From an uncultured Pseudomonadales bacterium (GTDB lineage: Bacteria; Pseudomonadota; Gammaproteobacteria; Pseudomonadales; UBA7434), in assembly GCA_943788835.1 (NCBI GenBank), contig CALSRU010000010.1, forward strand, positions 155,426-219,425: a stretch of 64,000 bases of DNA, given 5' to 3'. Shown piece after piece: positions 54,022 to 64,000 of this stretch. The first letter of the stretch is position 1. The number at the start of each line of letters is the position of its first letter. The translations under genes were made by a program, and so were the position numbers. The notes under the pieces are model-generated. The model searched no databases. It was not told where the DNA came from and saw only the letters and a list, made by a program, of their open reading frames with translations.

Positions 54022-54243
54022 CGGTCTGTAAAGCCTCGAAACGGGTTCCCACCAGACTTGCCTTGGGGCCAAGCTTGGCGGTAAAAAAGGATGGCGAATA
54101 CTACAGCCTAGAACCGCCTTACGCAATAGGCGATGAGTTATTTTTCATATACACGTACAAAGCCAACATTGCACCAGTGTCATCGAGGCTAAATCACCTT
54201 GCTCAGCAACACTTTCAAGCCCATTAAACGTGTTACGAGGGGG

Positions 54244-55398
54244 CTACTCAGCCCGATGCGCAAGCGCCAGATAGTCGTGGGACTGCATTTCCTGCAAGCG
54301 GCTCGATGTGCGGGCAAACTCAAAGGCTAAGGGACCGCCAACATAAAGCGACAAAATATCAACGTCACTCGAGATAACCAGCTTGATGCCATGGTCATAA
54401 AATTCATCGACCAGCAAAATAAAACGCCGCGCCAAGTCGCTCGAGTCGCTATTCATTTGCGGCACGTTACTCACCAGCACCGCATGAAACTCACGCGCCA
54501 ATTCAATGTAGTCATTTTGCGACCGCGGGCCATCGCACAACTCCTTGAACTCAAACCACACCACATCGTCAGTAAGGTACTTGGCCATGATTAGCCTGCC
54601 CTCAATATCTAAGGGCACATTCGATTCAATACATATAAATTGCCTGCCGCCAACAGGCGCCAACTGCTGAAAGCAGCGCAGCATCTGCTCCTCTGTAGAG
54701 GAATCAATAGGTGCATAATAAAGCTGCGCCTGCTCCAATGCTCGCAAGCGATAGTCAATACCACCGTCAATATTCAAAATCTCGGTATGCTGCTTCAGCA
54801 AACTAATAGCCGGTAAAAAGCGCTGCCGCTGTAAACCGTCTCGGTAAAGATTATCTGGATCAATATTCGATGTTGCCACCAAGCACACGCCACGAGCAAA
54901 CAATGAATCGAGCAAACCCGCCAACAGCATGGCATCGGTAATATCAGAAACGAAGAATTCGTCAAAGCAGAGTACATTCGCACGCTGCGCGATTTTTTTA
55001 GCAACGTGCTCAAGCGGATTCTTGACGCCCTGCAGCGCGGCTAGATCGCGATGAACTTCGCGCATAAAACGATGAAAGTGCACCCGTCGCTTTCGCTCAT
55101 GAGGCAATGCCTCATAAAACATGTCCATTAAATAGGTTTTACCACGCCCCACACTACCCCAGAGATACAACCCACGCTCAGGCTTTATTGCTGCTGGATA
55201 AAAGCCAAGACTTGATTGCAATCGGCGACGCAACCGGACAAACACAGATTGCTCTGACCCATGACTGAGCAATAAACGCTGGTAAAGACACTCCAGCCGT
55301 TCAACCGCGCTTTGCTGCTCAGCATCAAAACTAAAATCGGCTTGCTGTAAATCTAAGCGATAGCGCGCCAGAGGACCCATTGGGATATTTGCACTCAT
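54244..55398 (-). CDS. zapE: Cell division protein ZapE (AFG1-family ATPase)
   Basis: A 384-residue cytoplasmic AAA ATPase that acts on the Z ring and is required under low oxygen or high temperature in E. coli. Walker A is LWGSVGRGKTYLMD, Walker B VLCFDEFFVSDITDAMLL, with HRFMREVHRDLAAL between, all AFG1 features. It is adjacent to, and divergent from, zapG. Confidence 0.93.
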   Translation of the reverse strand: MSANIPMGPLARYRLDLQQADFSFDAEQQSAVERLECLYQRLLLSHGSEQSVFVRLRRRLQSSLGFYPAAIKPERGLYLWGSVGRGKTYLMDMFYEALPHERKRRVHFHRFMREVHRDLAALQGVKNPLEHVAKKIAQRANVLCFDEFFVSDITDAMLLAGLLDSLFARGVCLVATSNIDPDNLYRDGLQRQRFLPAISLLKQHTEILNIDGGIDYRLRALEQAQLYYAPIDSSTEEQMLRCFQQLAPVGGRQFICIESNVPLDIEGRLIMAKYLTDDVVWFEFKELCDGPRSQNDYIELAREFHAVLVSNVPQMNSDSSDLARRFILLVDEFYDHGIKLVISSDVDILSLYVGGPLAFEFARTSSRLQEMQSHDYLALAHRAE

Positions 55399-55633
55399 GC
55401 GTAAAAACTTACTCTGTTAATCTGAAATGAAAAATACCGCCACATTAGCAATAAAGCCCAGCCCAATGCCGAGCAATAATTCCAGCAAAACAACCTTATC
55501 ACTTCCATGATGAGGAATTCGCGAGCTCTGACAGCAATAAAATAACTATTGAGCATGAAACTCCAGTCAATTCTGTAGTGTAGACAACCTAAAATCGCGT
55601 ATACTTTTATAGTCCACGTGAGGTTCTTCTATT

Positions 55634-56215
55634 ATGTACGAAACAACTTTTGTCATATTCGTCGGTATGACTGCCGCCATTGCCGGTCTTTTATTTGGCG
55701 CCGGGCTTCATCGCAGGGTAGGTAGCTCAGCTACTAAAGTGCGCTCACTCAAAAAAGCCCTTGACGAAGCCGAAAAGAAAAATGCCGACTATCAACGGCA
55801 TGTTGCCGAGCACTTTTCAGAAACTGCCAGCCTCCTAAACGGCCTTACAAGGCAATATAAAAATATCCACGACCATCTTGCTGATGGCGCTGAGCAGCTA
55901 TGTCGCGACCCAAGCGGACAGTCCTTACTGGCGGGGTCCGCTATTGAACTTACCCTAGAAGAGCGCCAGGCCGACCAGCACACTCCAGCAGCAGGCCAGC
56001 CCCACATCCAACCGCCGCTAGATTACGCGCCCAAAGCTCAGGCCAGCAAGTCAGGAACCTTGTCAGAAGAATACGGCTTAGAGAAGGTCAAACTGCACGA
56101 GCAAAGGTCTGCAGATGAAAGCGACTCAAGCATCGGCCAATTCGCACCGAACGGCACTCCCGCCAACGATCAATCAGCACAACCCAAGGGCCCTCCCAAC
56201 CTCTCAACAGCCTAA
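55634..56215 (+). CDS. zapG: YhcB/ZapG family inner-membrane protein
   Basis: A 193-residue protein. One N-terminal membrane segment (about 4-27, TFVIFVGMTAAIAGLLFGAGLH), then a coiled coil (about 40-90, including YQRHVAEHFSETASLLNGLTRQYKNIHDHLADGAEQLC) that is the YhcB (DUF1043) hallmark, and a long Gln/Ala/Ser-rich disordered tail. Linked to envelope growth and division. The family is normally about 130 residues; the tail is long here. Confidence 0.88.
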   Translation: MYETTFVIFVGMTAAIAGLLFGAGLHRRVGSSATKVRSLKKALDEAEKKNADYQRHVAEHFSETASLLNGLTRQYKNIHDHLADGAEQLCRDPSGQSLLAGSAIELTLEERQADQHTPAAGQPHIQPPLDYAPKAQASKSGTLSEEYGLEKVKLHEQRSADESDSSIGQFAPNGTPANDQSAQPKGPPNLSTA

Positions 56216-56234
56216 ACAGCCATCCAACTCCAAG

Positions 56235-56990
56235 TCACGCTGGGTTATCGCAGTCGATAAACTGGCAATCAAGATCAAACTTTTGAGCCAAATGCTCGCT
56301 CAATGCTTTAACACCATAGCGCTCGGTAGCATGGTGTCCTGCTGCAAAAAAATGAATATTGTTTTCACGCGCCTCATGCACAGTTGCTTCAGAAACCTCT
56401 CCGGTTAGATAAGCATCAGCCTGCAACGCTATAGCTTCCCCAATGGATGATTGCGCCGCCCCCGTGCACCAAGCAATTCGCTTTATAGGGCGGTCGGCAG
56501 GTATATGCATCGCCTCTCGGTCGAGTCGGACTTGCAAATGCTGCTGCATTTGGTCGCCAGTCCACGCATGCCCAAGCTCAGCACTGCGAACCAACGGCGG
56601 TTGTCCTCGCACCAGTGCAGCAGCTTCTACCGGCCAAGCAAGCTGCCTAGCAAGCTGCACATTATTGCCATACTCAGGATGCAAATCTAGGGGCAGATGA
56701 TACGCCAGTAAGCTGATGTCATTGACCAACAGTTTCTTTAACCGCTGCTGCCGAATACCTGTGATGCACAGTGGCTCGTTTTTCCAGAAGTAGCCATGAT
56801 GAACCAGAATCGCATCGGCATCGCTCTCGATAGCTGCATCGAGCAGTTGCTGGCTTGCGGTAACACCTGCAACCAGCCGCTGCACTGTTGCAGTGCCCTG
56901 GACCTGCAGCCCATTAGGGCAATAATCTTGTATTTTGCTCGCCTGCAACAGCGTATTTAAATAACTAACTAGATGAGTAAGTTCAAGCAT
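56235..56990 (-). CDS. Nif3-like dinuclear metal-centre hexameric protein (YbgI-type)
   Basis: A 251-residue protein. Metal ligands are in AILVHHGYFWKNEP and FAAGHHATERYGVKAL, with DYCPNGLQVQG near the start. The fold is known from YbgI/Nif3; a GTP cyclohydrolase-like role has been suggested but is not settled. The ATG at 56990 has a GGAG site and fits family length; a 57017 ATG gives nine more residues. Confidence 0.9.
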   Translation of the reverse strand: MLELTHLVSYLNTLLQASKIQDYCPNGLQVQGTATVQRLVAGVTASQQLLDAAIESDADAILVHHGYFWKNEPLCITGIRQQRLKKLLVNDISLLAYHLPLDLHPEYGNNVQLARQLAWPVEAAALVRGQPPLVRSAELGHAWTGDQMQQHLQVRLDREAMHIPADRPIKRIAWCTGAAQSSIGEAIALQADAYLTGEVSEATVHEARENNIHFFAAGHHATERYGVKALSEHLAQKFDLDCQFIDCDNPA

Positions 56991-57160
56991 CAGGGCGGGC
57001 TCCGCAAGATTCAGCATGCTGATACGAGCATGTTAGATTTAAACTATTGTGTCGTGACGCATTGTTTTTGACTAATTAGAGTGCGCAGGCATAATGCATC
57101 AAGCGTATGATTATACTCACAAACCTTCCCTAAATCGCAGCGCGGGTTACACCTAGCTTT

Positions 57161-58306
57161 ATGCAAAAATTTTCAATCAAAACGTTCATTTGGCCAGTGC
57201 TATTCGGCATCATGCTCGCCGTCGTGATTCTGCAGGCACAGCTACTGCGACAGCATCGATCTCTAGTCACATCACCTGATTTCGACGGCGCTCATGCCCC
57301 CACCATGCCCGAGCGCGCCAGCTTCGCCGATGCCGTTGCAAGAGCCATCCCTTCGGTTGTCAACATCTACACCACCCGTGTTATAGCCACCCAGCAGCAT
57401 CCTTTGCTTAACGACCCAGTATTCCGCCAGTTTCTAGGTAAGCGCGCCATCACGCCAAAGAATAAAATAGCTCGCGGACTAGGCTCTGGCGTTATTGTTG
57501 ATGGTGATGGCCACATTCTCACCAACCATCATGTGATTAACGAGGCTGACCGCATTAGAGTCATGCTCAATGACGGTCGCGAGCGAGATGCAATTCTTGT
57601 TGGCAGTGATTTGGCGACCGATATAGCGGTACTAAAAATTGAACTCGACGATCTTCAGCCCGCTGCAATTGCCGATCCTAACTCTGTGCGTATCGGCGAT
57701 GTAGTGCTTGCCATTGGCAATCCATATGGCATTGGTCAAACAGTTACCCAGGGAATTGTATCGGCCATCGGTCGTTATGGGTTAAACCTAAATACCTACG
57801 AAAGCTACATTCAAACGGATGCCGCTATTAACAAAGGCAACTCTGGCGGGGCTTTAATAAACACGGCCGGGCTATTGATAGGCATCAACAGTGCACTTTT
57901 TTCGCAATCGGGCGAATCCAGCGGCATCGGCTTTGCAATTCCTAACGATATTACACAGCATGCTCTGCAACAAATCATTAATAACGGTGAGGTGATTCGC
58001 GGGTGGTTAGGTATTTCCGGTGAAGAGATAACCCCCTCGCAAGCTGAGTATTTTGGTTTAAATATCCAGCGCGGGCTGATGATCACCGGCCTAGTAAAAA
58101 ACGGGCCCGCCGATGCAGCCGGTTTATTAAACGGCGATATCATCACCCACATTGACGGAGAAAAAATGGGCAGCGGCAATGCCAGCATGCACAAAATCGG
58201 TCAAACAAACCCCGGGGCAACGGTCAATATTAGCGTTTTTCGCAATGGCGCCACACAAAGTGTCTTGGTTACTATTGGTAAAAAGCCGGCCCGAAATGCA
58301 GGTTAG
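57161..58306 (+). CDS. Periplasmic serine protease DegS/AlgW (S1C family, one PDZ)
   Basis: A 381-residue envelope-stress protease. Signal anchor at residues 11-30, trypsin-like domain with catalytic His124 (TNHHVI), Asp154 (ATDIAVL) and Ser228 (GNSGGAL), then one PDZ domain (about 275-375). A single PDZ and a membrane anchor point to DegS/AlgW rather than DegP; such proteases cut anti-sigma-E factors. Stands apart, preceded by a divergent Nif3-like gene. Confidence 0.93.
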   Translation: MQKFSIKTFIWPVLFGIMLAVVILQAQLLRQHRSLVTSPDFDGAHAPTMPERASFADAVARAIPSVVNIYTTRVIATQQHPLLNDPVFRQFLGKRAITPKNKIARGLGSGVIVDGDGHILTNHHVINEADRIRVMLNDGRERDAILVGSDLATDIAVLKIELDDLQPAAIADPNSVRIGDVVLAIGNPYGIGQTVTQGIVSAIGRYGLNLNTYESYIQTDAAINKGNSGGALINTAGLLIGINSALFSQSGESSGIGFAIPNDITQHALQQIINNGEVIRGWLGISGEEITPSQAEYFGLNIQRGLMITGLVKNGPADAAGLLNGDIITHIDGEKMGSGNASMHKIGQTNPGATVNISVFRNGATQSVLVTIGKKPARNAG

Positions 58307-58499
58307 TGCAACATCACTGAAGCCGAGCAAACTAAAGCAAAACATCAAGCCATGCAGATATTTTGCCGCCCTGCCTTGACTCGTACGATGCACATGCTAG
58401 AAACCACTTACGCCCTAGCAGAATTCCAACCGGCACAAACAAAAACCTAATGCCATACATTCGACTCTAGTAAGCACAATACAGTGGGAATATTCCTCG

Positions 58500-58742
58500 A
58501 TGAATCAGCCGCAAAAAAACAACCCTCTGCATGGCATCACGCTCGAACAGGTTGTTACACAGCTTGCCGAGCATTATGGATGGGAAAAACTGGCCGAAAA
58601 AATTGATATCAACTGCTTCAAAAAAGACCCCTCAATAAAATCCAGCTTGAAGTTTTTACGCAAAACTGCCTGGGCAAGAACTAAGGTTGAAACGCTGCAT
58701 ATTGCAACCTTCACAAAAAAAAGCCCCTGGGCAAAAAAATAA
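58500..58742 (+). CDS. VF530-family DNA-binding protein
   Basis: An 80-residue basic protein. [58 protein letters not shown] is the DUF2132 (VF530) family core. The family fold has been linked to DNA binding; role in the cell not known. It lies convergent to alkB. Confidence 0.9.
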   Translation: MNQPQKNNPLHGITLEQVVTQLAEHYGWEKLAEKIDINCFKKDPSIKSSLKFLRKTAWARTKVETLHIATFTKKSPWAKK

Positions 58743-58750
58743 AACGTTCT

Positions 58751-59365
58751 TTAGGTTTTATGAATATAGCGAAAAGTTAAATTAATACGCGAATCTTGGA
58801 CACGAAGGCGCTTTGGCAACTGATGCAACCAATGCGCCTGCATGGCACCGCCCATAACCATTAGACTGCCCGACGTTAGCTCTTGGGTATAGTTATGCTG
58901 GGCCAACTGCCGATGCTTGAAATGAAAATCGCGTGCTGCTCCAAGGCTCACCGAAGCGATGATCGGCTGGCTCCCAAGCTCTGGCTCGTTGTCGGCATGC
59001 CAGCCATTGCTATCCCGGCCGTTGCGATACAAATTAGCCAAAACACTATTAAATTTAGCTTGTGTCGCCTGTTCGAGGTCGTTTTTTATTTCAAGCAAGG
59101 CTGATGTCCAAGGCAAAGCAGTATGCGCAATACCCGAATAGGTATACTGCACATTGCTCGCCCCATAGAGCGCGGATAAACGAGGCACCCGATGCCACTT
59201 ACCGTATATTTGCAGACTCTCTTGCTGCCACTGCAGCTCAGTCAATAGCAAATGAAACAGTTCTTGCGCACGAGCAGGAGAATAAAATTGCTCAAAAAAA
59301 TCTACATCAGCATCGGGCAACACAGCGCTGTCGTAGTTAGTGATGCGCTGTAATTTTCCTGCCAT
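58751..59365 (-). CDS. AlkB-family alpha-ketoglutarate-dependent dioxygenase
   Basis: A 204-residue, Fe(II)-dependent oxygenase. HxD is WHADNEPELG, the distal His is in MGGAMQAHWLHQLPK, and the 2-oxoglutarate Arg is in SRINLTFRYIHK. RDFHFKHR is also typical. Family members demethylate DNA or RNA bases. Residue spacing supports a functional enzyme. Confidence 0.9.
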   Translation of the reverse strand: MAGKLQRITNYDSAVLPDADVDFFEQFYSPARAQELFHLLLTELQWQQESLQIYGKWHRVPRLSALYGASNVQYTYSGIAHTALPWTSALLEIKNDLEQATQAKFNSVLANLYRNGRDSNGWHADNEPELGSQPIIASVSLGAARDFHFKHRQLAQHNYTQELTSGSLMVMGGAMQAHWLHQLPKRLRVQDSRINLTFRYIHKT

Positions 59366-59483
59366 GCTATCTCGCTATTATTCGTCTATGCAGAGCCACC
59401 CCACCCTAGACTACAAGCAGATATAAGGCTCAACCAGGTTACAATAGACACGCAATCTTTAAATGATCGCAATGCAGCCTGCA

Positions 59484-60587
59484 TCAAACAATCAGCTGGT
59501 AGCCCGCACTGAGAATATCCATAATCTCCGCTTTTGGGTCTTCGGATATTTGCAGCTTTTCACCCGTTATTTTCTCAGCAATGGAGGTGTAGGTTGCCGA
59601 AACATCAAGCATCATTTCCACGGGTAGCGCATTATCTTTTGCAAGCGCTAAGCGCTCTGGCATTCTGGACTTATTCAATAAAATATCTGGATCTGGAAAA
59701 TAATTGAGTAAAGCCTGACGAAAACCTTCTTTAGACTTTTCGACAACATTACCTTCACGTAATTGCTCACCATCCCAAATTCTTGATGAATCGGGCGTAC
59801 CAACTTCATCCATATAAATTAACTGCTCATCACCATCAGCATCTGTGACGTAGCCAAACTCAAATTTAGTATCAACAAAAACTTGGTCTAATTGCGCCAA
59901 TCTATCACTAATTAAACCAAAACCTTGCTGCAAAAGTGTTTCATAGCGCGCAATATCATCGGTACTATTAAATTTAAACGCGGCATAGTTGTTTTCAATA
60001 TCTGCGCGAGTGACATTCACATCATCCGACTCTGGCACGCCGGGAATACCCGTAAGGATACCTTTGGTAGAAGGTGTTATGAGAAGCTCAGGTAATTTTT
60101 GGTCGCGTTGCAAACCATCGGGTATTTTGATGCCACAAAATTCGCGCTCGCCTTTGGAATAGGAACGCCACATCGATCCGGTAATATACTGCCGAGCAAT
60201 CGCCTCAATCATAACGGGCCTGGCGCGTTGAACAATCCATACTAACGGATGTGGTATGTCGAGAATATGGCTATTAGCTAGGCCTTGCTCACGGAACTGG
60301 GCAAACCAATAACTAGAGATTGCATTGAGTGCCGCACCCTTACCGGGCACGCCGGCCATGCCGCCCTGCGCATGCCAAATACATTCAAAAGCGGAGAGTC
60401 GGTCGCTGATTGCCATAATGGCCAACTGCGCATCATCGGCTACTGCATAACCCTTCTCCGCAATCAAACGGCGACTATCTTCGTCGGATAACCAGTAGAC
60501 TGAGCGCACCTTGCCGCTGTGCACCGGTAAATTCGTTCGAATTGGCAAGTCGTTGCTGGCAGCTAGTACTTTATGCGCTGAACCCAT
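59484..60587 (-). CDS. purC: Phosphoribosylaminoimidazole-succinocarboxamide synthase PurC, long form
   Basis: A 367-residue SAICAR synthetase for step eight of purine synthesis. GKVRSVYWL near the start, [48 protein letters not shown] and [17 protein letters not shown] are the PurC motifs. It is longer than the usual 235-240 residues, matching the long-type bacterial PurC. The ATG at 60587 is preferred over a GTG seven codons upstream. Located by rsmJ and bamC. Confidence 0.94.
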   Translation of the reverse strand: MGSAHKVLAASNDLPIRTNLPVHSGKVRSVYWLSDEDSRRLIAEKGYAVADDAQLAIMAISDRLSAFECIWHAQGGMAGVPGKGAALNAISSYWFAQFREQGLANSHILDIPHPLVWIVQRARPVMIEAIARQYITGSMWRSYSKGEREFCGIKIPDGLQRDQKLPELLITPSTKGILTGIPGVPESDDVNVTRADIENNYAAFKFNSTDDIARYETLLQQGFGLISDRLAQLDQVFVDTKFEFGYVTDADGDEQLIYMDEVGTPDSSRIWDGEQLREGNVVEKSKEGFRQALLNYFPDPDILLNKSRMPERLALAKDNALPVEMMLDVSATYTSIAEKITGEKLQISEDPKAEIMDILSAGYQLIV

Positions 60588-60686
60588 GGTGTATGTTCTC
60601 CTGCTCACTGCGAAAAGCGGCGGATTATAAGCTAGCTTTTAAGCCGCCTCCAGCCCGAATACGTCTTTCTTTAATCTTTCGCCCAT

Positions 60687-61532
60687 TCACAGTGCGTAAA
60701 CATCAAAACGCGCAGACTTACCCGTCAAGCAAGAGCTGGGCTGCATACCAGCCAGCACGGGTGCAGACGGCGCTCTTTTGACGACGACCTTCGATACCGC
60801 TAGTGACGTCGCTGCTGCAAACAGCGCCTGATTACTGGCAGCCTTGGCCGCGGCAGGATAATTCGCTTCGTATATCTCGGTCAACAATTGCAGCGCGCGC
60901 ATATTTTTCTTCACCCCCGCTGACGCCTTAAGCCCTTGGTCTGCCGGCTTGTTAGGATCGAGATACATAGGGTCCAAATAAACAACATCGGGAGCAGGCC
61001 CGTGCCAATCGGCCATCAACGTGGTGCTTTCGCCACACACAACGCGACAGCGCTGGGCGGCGAGCGCTTGCCTCTTGCAAGGGTTCTGCACTGCAGTTTT
61101 TAGGGCCTGCTCGAGCAAGTACGCTAACACTGGGATCCTCTCTGCCTGCACAACATGACAGCCACTGGCCGCCAGCAAAAAAGAGTCTCGGCCGAAACCC
61201 GCCGTCGCATCCAAAACCAATGGTTGATAATCGGATTTTTTGCGGCCACGAACTGCTCTGACGGCAAACTCTCGGCTCAAGTTGTCTGCCTCTAAACGGC
61301 GAGCAAAGCTCGGCTGCGCATAATCAACTGCTACTTTTGATTGGCCAGCCGACTTCCCTGTTTTATTTGGAAAATACAGGTTCCAGCCCGCAGAATCAAA
61401 GGCCAACCGCAGTTCCTCGCTAAGGCTTTCGCTACTGAAGCTATCGCAAGCAACACACTCTGCCAAGGCCAGCAATGCATTACGTGGTCCTAACTCAGCC
61501 TGAGTAATATCGACATAGCATTTGCGCGACAC
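60687..61532 (-). CDS. rsmJ: 16S rRNA (guanine1516-N2)-methyltransferase RsmJ
   Basis: A 281-residue SAM methyltransferase. LVLDATAGFGRDSFLLAASGCHVVQAERIPVLAYLLEQAL is motif I and its extension, and VYLDPMYLDPNKPADQGLKASAGVKKNMRALQLL corresponds to the RsmJ catalytic region DPMFPHRQKS. Starts at a GTG (61532), no nearby ATG. Confidence 0.9.
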   Translation of the reverse strand: MSRKCYVDITQAELGPRNALLALAECVACDSFSSESLSEELRLAFDSAGWNLYFPNKTGKSAGQSKVAVDYAQPSFARRLEADNLSREFAVRAVRGRKKSDYQPLVLDATAGFGRDSFLLAASGCHVVQAERIPVLAYLLEQALKTAVQNPCKRQALAAQRCRVVCGESTTLMADWHGPAPDVVYLDPMYLDPNKPADQGLKASAGVKKNMRALQLLTEIYEANYPAAAKAASNQALFAAATSLAVSKVVVKRAPSAPVLAGMQPSSCLTGKSARFDVYAL

Positions 61533-61629
61533 AGTGTTTGACCTTGTGTATTAAAACGTTAAATTCGGTAAGTTAATTAATACCCCGAGCGCTTACCGAA
61601 TAAGGCGCCCAGTCTGGCTAATGAATTAG

Positions 61630-61899
61630 CTAGACGAATTCCAAACCCATTCCTTTATTATTAACATAAACAACTCGCATAGGCGCGGGTTGCCGATGCA
61701 ATGCACCAGCGTAGCGCTTGATATAAACATCAACTATAGTTCCCGCTGGGGGCAAGTCGCTAGCACCTCTTATCGCAAAAAAACCTCCCGATGATGCGTT
61801 AGTCGCCTTGAGTTTCAAGACACCCAATGCCGCGTGATGAATTTCAAGTCGCGCTTCGGTGGGAATGCGTGCAGAATTTCGCTGCTCAGAATAATTCAT
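61630..61899 (-). CDS. PilZ-domain protein
   Basis: An 89-residue single-domain protein. The cyclic di-GMP motif RxxxR is RNSAR (residues 7-11) or its neighbour RIPTEAR, and the second motif is NASSGGFF (D/NxSxxG). It is likely a cyclic di-GMP receptor without fused output, fitting the FleQ-driven lifestyle. It lies beside rsmJ. Confidence 0.85.
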   Translation of the reverse strand: MNYSEQRNSARIPTEARLEIHHAALGVLKLKATNASSGGFFAIRGASDLPPAGTIVDVYIKRYAGALHRQPAPMRVVYVNNKGMGLEFV

Positions 61900-62073
61900 A
61901 GTCAGCCATAAAACTTATCTGCATTACTCATTGCGCCTTAATAAGTCACTGTAATAGGGGAAGGAAAATCGGTAATTTTTTAGCCTGAACGCCCACTCAT
62001 AACTATTATTTTTGACCAACACCGCACAAGATTCTATTGCCACAGCGTTGATTTTACTTGAGTACAAGCTCCA

Positions 62074-62874
62074 CTAGACAAGCTCCAACCAATCAAAACC
62101 ATTATCCTGATCGGCCACCACCAGTCGCTCATGGTCAGGGAAAACGCTTTGAATTTCTTGCACTGCCAATGGCACCGAATTATTCTGCTGACTGATATGC
62201 GCCAACACTAACCACTGTAATTTTTCAGGTCTCAGCTGCACCAATAAATCTCGCGCCTGAACGTTACTTAAATGCCCCCAGTCACCTAATACACGACGCT
62301 TGACCGACGCAGGATAAGGCCCCTCTTGCAGCATAGCAACATCGTGATTACACTCAAGAACCAAACCATCACAGTCAGTATAGGCATCAATAACATGCTG
62401 CGACTGGCAACCTAAATCAGTCAACAAGCCCAATCTTTTTGAGTTTTTTGCACTGTTAAGGCCATTTAGCGCCCCGTCATCAGCGACCATGCTCACAACA
62501 TACTGGCAGGGCTCACGCGCATCATGCGGAACAATCACAACGTTAATACACAGAGCATTAATTGCTACCTGCTGCTGATCCTGAATGAAATTCAGATCGG
62601 GCAAGTGCATGCAGTCGGCGCCTAACGCTGTGCCCCTTGTCATATAAATGGGCATCTTTTGACGACGTATTAAACCGCGCAAACCTCGAATATGATCACC
62701 ATGCTCGTGTGTAATAAAGACAGCAGCCAGACTCTCAACAGACAAACCCAAGCGCACCAAGGCAGGCTCGAGTTGCTTGAGTGGCAGCCCGCAATCGAGC
62801 AACACATGGGTATCCCCACTAGACACAATAAGCGCATTACCTTTACTACCACTACCTAGCGAAGCAAATTTCAT
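62074..62874 (-). CDS. MBL-fold metallo-hydrolase (YycJ/WalJ-like)
   Basis: A 266-residue metallo-beta-lactamase-fold enzyme. The metal motif is ITHEHGDHIRGL (HxHxDH), with FASLGSGSKGNALIVSSGDTHVLLDCGLPLKQLE at the start and NHDVAML and GDWGHLSNVQA further on. Start and length match the YycJ-like group, whose substrate in gammaproteobacteria is unclear. Located between bamC and the PilZ gene. Confidence 0.88.
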   Translation of the reverse strand: MKFASLGSGSKGNALIVSSGDTHVLLDCGLPLKQLEPALVRLGLSVESLAAVFITHEHGDHIRGLRGLIRRQKMPIYMTRGTALGADCMHLPDLNFIQDQQQVAINALCINVVIVPHDAREPCQYVVSMVADDGALNGLNSAKNSKRLGLLTDLGCQSQHVIDAYTDCDGLVLECNHDVAMLQEGPYPASVKRRVLGDWGHLSNVQARDLLVQLRPEKLQWLVLAHISQQNNSVPLAVQEIQSVFPDHERLVVADQDNGFDWLELV

Positions 62875-62883
62875 TAATCGTTG

Positions 62884-64000
62884 TCAGCTCAACTTATTTA
62901 AAATTTTGCGCAATAAAAAAGCCTGCTCATTAGCCTCGAGTAAAGGAGGCCGACGACTTTGCACTTTAATTCGCAGCGCATCCTCACCCTCGATTACTGT
63001 AATCAATAAAGAGGCCTGCTCAGAACTCACTGCCTGTTTATTATTTTTTCCACCTAATAGCCCAGCAAAAAAACCTGGCTTTTCATCCTTGCTAGAAGGA
63101 TCGACATACTCTGCAAAGTACACACCCTTGCTTCTGTCTATATCTGCCACAACAAACGAGGCTTTTTTGAGAGCTAGGCTTAGCGAGGCCCAACCGCGGT
63201 CGAACGGTAAAACCAGCCACAACTCAGGCTCGCCACTGTCGCCGTATTGCAACCTGACTTTACTTGCAGAACCCAGCCCTTGTGCTAGCAGCGAATGAGA
63301 GCTTTGCTCGGGCGAACCGGCCAAATGCTTAGCCAGCAGCGCCACCATATTTGCGCGGCGCTCTGCACTTATTTCAGTCATATTTTGCAAGTCCGCCGCC
63401 ACTTCATTAGCCGTCGCTGCCTCATGAGTCACCCAAATTTCGGTGGAATTTTTTTGCACCCCCGCCTTGAGAACAAACTCATAGCTTTCTTTAGGTAAAT
63501 CACTGATGGATGCTTCCCTACTGCGTGCCGTAGCTGCCTCTTTAGCGTTAACCTTATCGAGCGAAGAAACTACAGCCGTTTTATCACGATTAACAACTAA
63601 CAAATCAGTTTTTATCACACCGGCTTGAGCATCAGTACGCAGCAGTGGTATTTGGTTAGACTGCAAAAAGCTAATCAATAAAGGCCATGTTTGACTAGGA
63701 GAGCGCTTTGTTAGAATCCACTCATCATCTTGGAAGCGCTGGATACGCACACTACCCCTACCCTCAACCTCATCGAGCCGCGTCACTCTTGGAACCTCAT
63801 ACGTGTCTGGCAACACCTTGGCATACTTCAATTCAGGAATGGGATAATCGTCATCTGACGGAACAGCAACTTCCCCATCAGGCAACTGCAATGCAGGGTC
63901 GATGGTCGCATCTAGATAATCATTGGACGCGTCAGGGAAAAAACCATCATCACCAAATAGCGTTTCACAACCGCCTAAGGACAACAACAGCACACCAAAA
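62884..64000 (-). CDS. bamC: Outer-membrane assembly lipoprotein BamC, 5' end outside the window
   Basis: The visible 372 residues are open to the window edge. The lipobox is in LLLSLGGCETLFG, with the first residues of the signal missing; a GTG at 63993 is not a convincing start. The N-terminal tail (FPDASNDYLDA, then ATIDPALQLPDGEVAVPSDDDYPIPELKYAKVLPDTYEVPR) is the region that in E. coli binds BamD. Two helix-grip domains follow (EWILTKRSPSQTWPLL and AGWASLSLALKK-like GWASLSLALKKASFVV). It belongs to the BAM outer-membrane assembly complex. Confidence 0.9.
   Translation of the reverse strand, partial: FGVLLLSLGGCETLFGDDGFFPDASNDYLDATIDPALQLPDGEVAVPSDDDYPIPELKYAKVLPDTYEVPRVTRLDEVEGRGSVRIQRFQDDEWILTKRSPSQTWPLLISFLQSNQIPLLRTDAQAGVIKTDLLVVNRDKTAVVSSLDKVNAKEAATARSREASISDLPKESYEFVLKAGVQKNSTEIWVTHEAATANEVAADLQNMTEISAERRANMVALLAKHLAGSPEQSSHSLLAQGLGSASKVRLQYGDSGEPELWLVLPFDRGWASLSLALKKASFVVADIDRSKGVYFAEYVDPSSKDEKPGFFAGLLGGKNNKQAVSSEQASLLITVIEGEDALRIKVQSRRPPLLEANEQAFLLRKILNKLS

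Overview
The window looks like the chromosome of a free-living, probably marine gammaproteobacterium. The evidence is a FleQ/FlrBC-type polar flagellar hierarchy, rplM-rpsI-petA-cytochrome b/c1-sspA-sspB in the Pseudomonas-like order, the rsmI/lpoA/yraN/diaA/dolP block, and a bamC-MBL-rsmJ-purC block. Nothing seen allows a genus to be named.

Layout. 1-2621: two outer-membrane barrel genes, one cut by the window edge and one carrying a frameshift, with long gene-free stretches. 2622-27691: one continuous flagellar locus. It holds the sigma-54 regulators flrC, flrB and fleQ, the filament operon fliC-flaG-fliD-fliS-fliT-like, and the rod/hook/basal-body genes flgB to flgL, all on the minus strand. 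flgA, flgM and flgN diverge on the plus strand. Several promoters can be read directly: sigma-28 boxes before fliC and flgM, and sigma-54 boxes before flgB and flrB. 27697-30123: a three-gene set of an ArsS-type radical SAM enzyme and its two usual glycosyltransferase companions. 30269-38073: a tRNA-Arg(CCT), a 73-bp tandem repeat, a BLUF photoreceptor gene, and then a seven-cassette integron array (31638-38073). Its attC sites are clear, but no integrase gene lies beside it.

The cassettes encode three small membrane proteins, a GrpB-family protein, a beta-helix-like protein resembling an autotransporter passenger, a large ABC-type ATPase with a zinc-hook-like CxxC (RloC/PrrC-like, a candidate phage-defence effector), and an inverted RelE/ParD-type toxin-antitoxin pair.

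38120-64000: housekeeping genes. These are an oxidoreductase, two thiolases and a carotenoid oxygenase, then rnpB, rsmI/lpoA/yraN/diaA/dolP, sspAB and the bc1 complex (cytochromes b and c1 fused in one reading frame). After them come rpsI/rplM, zapE, zapG, a Nif3-like gene, a degS-like protease, a VF530-type gene, alkB, purC, rsmJ, a PilZ gene, an MBL hydrolase and the start-truncated bamC.

The part most likely to hold something undescribed is the integrase-less cassette array, above all its ATPase cassette (35013-37364) and its passenger-like cassette (34015-34839). The cytochrome b-c1 fusion and the sigma-28 plus CRP architecture at fliC are the most notable features of the core genome.
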